Shown one piece after another: positions 60,363 through 64,000 of a stretch of DNA of 64,000 nucleotides. This DNA is from an uncultured Roseburia sp. (GTDB lineage Bacteria; Bacillota; Clostridia; Lachnospirales; Lachnospiraceae): the NCBI GenBank assembly GCA_947642555.1, contig CANRSX010000017.1, forward strand, positions 1 through 64,000, in the 5' to 3' direction. A program made the position numbers and the translations under genes. Positions within the stretch are counted from its first letter, which is position 1. The number at the start of each line of letters is the position of its first letter. The notes under the pieces are model-generated. The model ran no database searches and had not been told where the DNA came from. It saw only the letters and a list, made by a program, of their open reading frames with translations.

Positions 60363-61196
60363 ATGAGAACAATAGAACACGAGACATTTGATATGGAGCG
60401 CGCGCTCTACGGCAGCACGGGGATTCTGGCGCGTGAATGCAGATTTGACGGCCCGGCGGATGGGGAGAGCGCGTTTAAGGAGTGCGCGGATATCGCGGCG
60501 GAGCGCTGCTTTTTTAACCTGCGCTATCCGTTCTGGCACGACCACGGCCTTGCGGTGAGGGACAGCGAGCTGACGGAGCTGTGCAGGGCGGCGCTCTGGT
60601 ATTCCGACCGCATTGAGCTTCTGGATACGAAGCTGCACGGGATCAAGGCGCTGCGGGAGTGCAGCGACGTGACGATCGCCGGATGCGACGTCGTCTCGCC
60701 GGAGTTCGGATGGTTTACGCACCGCGTCCGGATGCGGGATACGAAGGTGCAGGGCGAATACTTTATGATGCGCTCGGATCACCTGGATTTTTCCGGGGTC
60801 ACGCTCGACGGGAAGTATTCGTTTCAGTACATAGAGGATTCCGTGTTTGACGGCTGTGTGTTCCGCACGAAGGACGCCTTCTGGCACGCAAAAAACGTCG
60901 TGGTAAAAAACAGCGTCGTGCAGGGCGAATATCTCGCGTGGTACTGCGAGAATGTGACGTTTGATCACTGTAAGATCACCGGCACGCAGCCGCTGTGCTA
61001 CTGTAAAGGATTAAAGCTGATCGACTGCGAGATGGCGGACACGGATTTGTGCTTTGAAAAATCAGAAGTGGAAGCCACGATAACGACAGATGTCATAAGC
61101 GTAAAAAATCCGCGCGCCGGCCGCATTTATCTGCCGTCGGCCGGGGAGATCATCATGGACGACGCGGAGGCGAAGGGAGAGGTGATTGTGCGGTAA
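60363..61196 (+). CDS. DUF3737 family beta-helix protein
   Basis: 277 aa. Repeating short beta-strand units (LTELCRAALWYSDRIELLDT, LHGIKALRECSDVTIAGCDV, MRDTKVQGEYFMMRSDHLDF, VVVKNSVVQGEYLAWYCENV) give a right-handed beta-helix, typical of DUF3737. No catalytic site is known. Cytoplasmic, no signal. AATGGGATATG leaves a weak ribosome site. Confidence 0.9.
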   Translation: MRTIEHETFDMERALYGSTGILARECRFDGPADGESAFKECADIAAERCFFNLRYPFWHDHGLAVRDSELTELCRAALWYSDRIELLDTKLHGIKALRECSDVTIAGCDVVSPEFGWFTHRVRMRDTKVQGEYFMMRSDHLDFSGVTLDGKYSFQYIEDSVFDGCVFRTKDAFWHAKNVVVKNSVVQGEYLAWYCENVTFDHCKITGTQPLCYCKGLKLIDCEMADTDLCFEKSEVEATITTDVISVKNPRAGRIYLPSAGEIIMDDAEAKGEVIVR

Positions 61197-61199
61197 ACC

Positions 61200-61228
61200 T
61201 TGCATTTTAAGGCGGGATATGATAAGGT
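61200..61228 (+). promoter_or_regulatory. Promoter of the SDR gene with motif shared with the OYE promoter
   Basis: TTGCAT (61200-61205), 17 bp, TAAGGT (61223-61228). The 14-mer GGCGGGATATGATA (61211-61224) recurs exactly at 62756-62769 in the OYE promoter. Confidence 0.6.
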
Positions 61229-61280
61229 TTGAGACAGGGAAAAGCAAACGCGGTTTCATTCAGAAGGAGGAATCAGAATC

Positions 61281-62081
61281 ATGGGATTTTTACAGGGTAA
61301 GACGGCGATCATCACCGGAGCCGGACGGGCGGTCTTAAGCGACGGCAGATGCGGGTCCATCGGCTATGGTATTGCGACCGCATATGCGAAGGAGGGCGCG
61401 AATCTGGTGATCACCGGGCGCAACACAAAAAAGCTCGACGACGCGAAGGAAGAGTTAGAGCGCCTTTACGGCATTAAAGTGCTGACGGTGCAGGCGGATG
61501 TGAACGCAGGCGCGGACAATGAGGCGGTGGTCGAAAGCGTGGTAAAGCAGACGATCGACACGTTCGGCAGCATCGACGTCCTGATCAACAACGCCCAGGC
61601 GTCGGCTTCCGGCGTACCGCTTGCGGAGCACACCACGGATCAGTTTAACCTGGCGCTGTATTCCGGGCTGTACGCGGCGTTTTATTATATGAAGGCGTGC
61701 TATCCGCATCTGGCGGAGTCGAAGGGGACGGTGATCAACTTTGCTTCCGGCGCGGGACTTTTCGGCAACTTCGGCCAGTGCGCGTACGCGGCGGCAAAGG
61801 AGGGGATCCGCGGGCTGACGCGTGTGGCGGCGACCGAGTGGGCGAAGGACGGGATCAATGTCAATATCATCTGCCCGCTGGCGTGGACGGCTCAGCTCGA
61901 GCAGTTTCAGCAGGCGTATCCGGATGCGTTTCAGGCAAATGTCAAGATGCCGCCGGCAGGCCATTACGGCGATTCGGAGCTTGAGATCGGGCGTGTCTGC
62001 GTACAGCTCGCGTCACCGGACTTTAAGTATCTGACCGGCGAGACCTTAACGCTTGAGGGCGGTATGGGACTTCGCCCGTAA
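61281..62081 (+). CDS. SDR-family oxidoreductase
   Basis: 266 aa. Classical SDR in size and active site: NNAQASASG (usual NNAG has Gln here), VINFASGAGLFGNFGQ, CAYAAAKEGIRGLTR with YxxxK, and a C-terminal LTGETLTLEGGMGLRP. The cofactor loop is unusual: TGAGRAVLSDGRCGSIGYGI, a longer loop ending SIGYGIA that recalls enoyl-ACP reductase (FabI) loops. The substrate is unknown. AGGAGGAATCAG precedes the ATG. Followed by a terminator, a MarR gene and an OYE gene. Confidence 0.9.
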   Translation: MGFLQGKTAIITGAGRAVLSDGRCGSIGYGIATAYAKEGANLVITGRNTKKLDDAKEELERLYGIKVLTVQADVNAGADNEAVVESVVKQTIDTFGSIDVLINNAQASASGVPLAEHTTDQFNLALYSGLYAAFYYMKACYPHLAESKGTVINFASGAGLFGNFGQCAYAAAKEGIRGLTRVAATEWAKDGINVNIICPLAWTAQLEQFQQAYPDAFQANVKMPPAGHYGDSELEIGRVCVQLASPDFKYLTGETLTLEGGMGLRP

Positions 62082-62129
62082 AGAGTGAATAGACGACCGG
62101 CGTGCCTGCGGCATACCGGTTTGTGGATG

Positions 62130-62158
62130 AAATGAGGCTTCTGCGGAAGCCTCATTTT
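62130..62158 (+). terminator. Terminator of the SDR gene
   Basis: AAATGAGGCTTC-TGCG-GAAGCCTCATTT, a perfect 12-bp stem followed by T and GC. Confidence 0.8.
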
Positions 62159-62194
62159 GCAGATACAGGAAGGAAAGGCAGATAAGAGAACGAC

Positions 62195-62701
62195 ATGCTC
62201 GATCAGAAAAAGAACGAATATTATTTTACGATTTTCCTGAATCTTGTGAGAGCCACGTACATGAATCTGGAAAAGGACTGGGATCAGGAGGCGCAGGTGT
62301 GCGGCATTTCCTACGCCCAGCAGCACTGTCTGTGGCTGCTGCACGTGCAGGACGGGCTGACGCTGACGGAGCTTGGAAATATTGCGGTGTGGAATAAGAG
62401 CACGACCTCGGCGCTGGTGAGCAGGCTGCAGAAAAAAAAGCTGGTGGAAAAACGGAGGCAGAAGGGCACGAATGTGATCCGGATCTATCTCACCAGAGAA
62501 GGCAGAAAAAAGATTGACGAGAGTATTCAGACGGACGCGTGCATCGGGTTTATGGGGCTGTTTCAGAACCGGGAGGAAACAGAAGTGATAGAAATGATTT
62601 CCTTTCTGCAGCGCATTTACGATGAGGTGAGTAAGGATAAAAACCCGGATTTTAAGCGGTTTATCGAGGAATTCAGCGCAAATCTGCTGAAAAAAGAATG
62701 A
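62195..62701 (+). CDS. MarR-family regulator
   Basis: 168 aa. Winged helix: SYAQQHCLWLLHVQDGLTLT, ELGNIAVWNKSTTSALVSRL, QKKKLVEKRRQKGTNVIRIY, LTREGRKKIDES. Flanking N- and C-terminal helices provide dimerisation. It lies between the SDR and OYE genes and probably controls them; the repeated site in their promoters fits this. The start has GGAAAGG upstream. Confidence 0.92.
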   Translation: MLDQKKNEYYFTIFLNLVRATYMNLEKDWDQEAQVCGISYAQQHCLWLLHVQDGLTLTELGNIAVWNKSTTSALVSRLQKKKLVEKRRQKGTNVIRIYLTREGRKKIDESIQTDACIGFMGLFQNREETEVIEMISFLQRIYDEVSKDKNPDFKRFIEEFSANLLKKE

Positions 62702-62745
62702 GTGTGCGCACCGGGAAGCAGCGCCGGGGACGCGGCAGATTTTTC

Positions 62746-62773
62746 TTGACGTTATGGCGGGATATGATATAAT
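62746..62773 (+). promoter_or_regulatory. Promoter of the OYE gene
   Basis: TTGACG (62746-62751), 16 bp, perfect TATAAT (62768-62773). The spacer carries the 14-mer shared with the SDR promoter. Confidence 0.75.
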
Positions 62774-62784
62774 CAGTATAACGT

Positions 62785-62836
62785 TCGCTAACGAATATCG
62801 TTGACGAATATCGCTAACGAATATCGCTGACGAACG
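62785..62836 (+). repeat. Four tandem 13-bp repeats downstream of the OYE promoter
   Basis: Units TCGCTAACGAATA, TCGTTGACGAATA, TCGCTAACGAATA and TCGCTGACGAACG follow without gaps, starting about 12 bp after the -10. The outer ends ACGTTCG and CGAACG are inverted. Candidate operator array, perhaps for the MarR protein. Confidence 0.85.
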
Positions 62837-62887
62837 ATGCGGAACTTACAGATAACAGGCATATCACGCGAAAGGAGCGGGAGAAGG

Positions 62888-64000
62888 ATGGAAAAATTAT
62901 TCAGTCCGGTGCGGATCGGAAACCTGGAGTTGAAAAACCGTTTCATCATGGCGCCGATGGAGAACGGGATGGCGGAGCCGGGCACGGGGAATGTGACGGA
63001 GCGTCTGCTCTGCTTTTTCAGGGAGAGGGCAAAGAACGGGGTGTCGATGATCATGCCCGGATCGATCGGGGTGTCACCGGAGGGAAGGGGCCTGCCGACG
63101 CAGCTGTCGCTGTGGGAGGAGAGGCATGTCGCGGAGCACAAAAGGCTGGTCGGCGCGATCCATGAGGAGGGATGTCTCGCGGGCGCGCAGATCTATCACG
63201 CGGGAAGACAGGCGAGCGAGGCGATTACGGGCCTTGATCCGCTGGCGCCGACCGCGATGCCCTGCGCGATCCTGAGTAATCATCCGAAGGAGATCACGAC
63301 GGAGCAGATGGAGGAGATCAGGGAAAAATTTGTCCGCTCCGCCCGGTATGCGGTGGAAGCAGGGTACGATCTGGTCGAGGTGCATTTTGCGCACGGGTAT
63401 CTGCTGCATTCGTTCCTGTCCACGCATACGAACCACAGGACGGACGCGTACGGGGGAAGCTTTGAAAACAGGGTGAAATACCCGATGGAGGTGTTAGAGG
63501 CTGTCATCCGGGAGGTCGGAGGAGAGGTGCCGGTACAGATCCGCGTTAGCGTCGACGAGTACGTCGAAGACGGGATGCATTCTGACGAGGTGGAAAAGGT
63601 CTGCCTGATGGCAGTGGAGGCGGGTGTGAGCGCGGTGTCGCTGTCCGCCGGCTGCTATGACGCGGTGGAGTATGCGATCCAGCCGATGTACATACCGCAG
63701 GGCTTTATCCTGCCGTTTGCGGAGCGGCTGAAGGCAAAGGTCAGTGTACCGGTGATTGTGGCCGCGCGTCTGAACAGTGCGCAGCTGATCGAGGAAGCCG
63801 TGGAGTGCGGCAGGGCGGATATCGTGGCGATCGGGCGCGGCCTGATTGCGGACCCGCAGCTGATCCGAAAGATCGAGCGCCATGATTACGAAAATATCCG
63901 GTACTGTATCGCATGTAATCAGGGGTGTATTGACCGTGTGCTCGGCGGGCTGCCCGCGCACTGTATGGTAAATCCGGTGGCGGGCGAGGAGGGAAGCCGT
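62888..64000 (+). CDS. NADH:flavin oxidoreductase, OYE / 2,4-dienoyl-CoA reductase family (3' end outside window)
   Basis: 371 codons are visible and the frame is open at the right edge. The FMN-binding TIM barrel begins MEKLFSPVRIGNLELKNRFI and continues with QIYHAGRQASE, LVEVHFAHGYLLHSFLS, NHRTDAYGGSFENR and DIVAIGRGLIADPQL. The 4Fe-4S cysteines CIACNQGC follow at the end of the barrel, so the protein is the long type with a C-terminal FAD/NAD domain beyond the window. It reduces activated C=C bonds; the substrate (enoate, steroid, flavonoid or fatty acyl) cannot be told. AAAGGAG precedes the ATG, behind the 13-bp repeat array. Confidence 0.93.
   Translation, partial: MEKLFSPVRIGNLELKNRFIMAPMENGMAEPGTGNVTERLLCFFRERAKNGVSMIMPGSIGVSPEGRGLPTQLSLWEERHVAEHKRLVGAIHEEGCLAGAQIYHAGRQASEAITGLDPLAPTAMPCAILSNHPKEITTEQMEEIREKFVRSARYAVEAGYDLVEVHFAHGYLLHSFLSTHTNHRTDAYGGSFENRVKYPMEVLEAVIREVGGEVPVQIRVSVDEYVEDGMHSDEVEKVCLMAVEAGVSAVSLSAGCYDAVEYAIQPMYIPQGFILPFAERLKAKVSVPVIVAARLNSAQLIEEAVECGRADIVAIGRGLIADPQLIRKIERHDYENIRYCIACNQGCIDRVLGGLPAHCMVNPVAGEEGSR

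Noticed and set aside
62785-62836. 13-bp repeats as CRISPR or plasmid iterons
   Set aside because: Units are too short and have no spacers; no replication gene is nearby, and the position is directly after a promoter.
61281-64000. Bile-acid 7-dehydroxylation operon
   Set aside because: Only generic SDR and OYE genes are visible. No CoA ligase, transporter or dehydratase of that pathway is in the window.

Overview
The window looks like a chromosomal segment of a spore-forming, moderately GC-rich Clostridia, most likely Lachnospiraceae. The evidence is the gene content and order rather than any search. The order ireB-ruvX-DUF1292-(RNase J)-mltG-like-trmR-trhP matches the yrzL-yrrK-yrzB-yrrL-yrrM-yrrN block of Firmicutes. 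The order rpsT<->gpr-spoIIP is the usual spore-former arrangement. Both gpr and spoIIP encode sporulation proteins.

Layout. 1-3.5 kb: a visibly AT-rich patch on the minus strand with four unrecognised genes, the last one frameshifted and cut by the window edge; it looks horizontally acquired. 3.8-5.3 kb: a convergent pair of predicted winged-helix plus PD-(D/E)XK-like proteins. 5.6-17.2 kb: a housekeeping run (prmA, rsmE, cysteine desulfurase, thiI, an HPr-like gene on the other strand, mtaB, ireB, ruvX, DUF1292, rnj, mltG-like, trmR, trhP). Its main theme is tRNA, rRNA and ribosome modification. 17.2-19.7 kb: a lactonase-like beta-propeller and a MATE exporter. 19.7-29.5 kb: accessory DNA with an XRE-regulated small-gene pair, DUF3795, DinJ-YafQ and HigBA toxin-antitoxin loci around a LytTR/GHKL two-component system, a lipoprotein and a four-gene ABC exporter operon, closed by an AraC regulator.

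29.6-50.5 kb: a lone tRNA-Leu(CAA), a leaderless ParB-like/BMP fusion, a metallophosphatase, two microproteins, an LTA-synthase-like and YfhO membrane pair, a thioesterase, aminopeptidase P, polA-coaE-(FtsA/PilM-like ATPase)-(YycJ-like hydrolase)-UPF0237-UPF0210-glycosyltransferase, and a divergent SDR/TetR pair. 51.2-58.9 kb: an unknown helical protein, an AraC/GyrI regulator, rpsT, gpr, spoIIP, PAP2, a GGDEF response regulator and a second Xaa-Pro peptidase. 59.1-64 kb: DUF2804, DUF3737, then an SDR-MarR-OYE redox module cut by the right edge.

Most notable non-genic signals: (i) tandem duplications of the last 36 bp and 20 bp of two neighbouring genes, each carrying the stop codon; (ii) a 164-bp element bounded by perfect 13-bp inverted repeats; (iii) a 4 x 13-bp array directly downstream of the OYE promoter, plus a 14-mer shared by the SDR and OYE promoters; (iv) related Pro/Ala/Gly-rich inserts in PrmA and cysteine desulfurase; (v) palindromic or inverted-repeat operators overlapping three toxin-antitoxin-type promoters. 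I see no CRISPR array, rRNA operon, IS transposase or integrase. All function calls rest on motifs, lengths and gene context read by eye.
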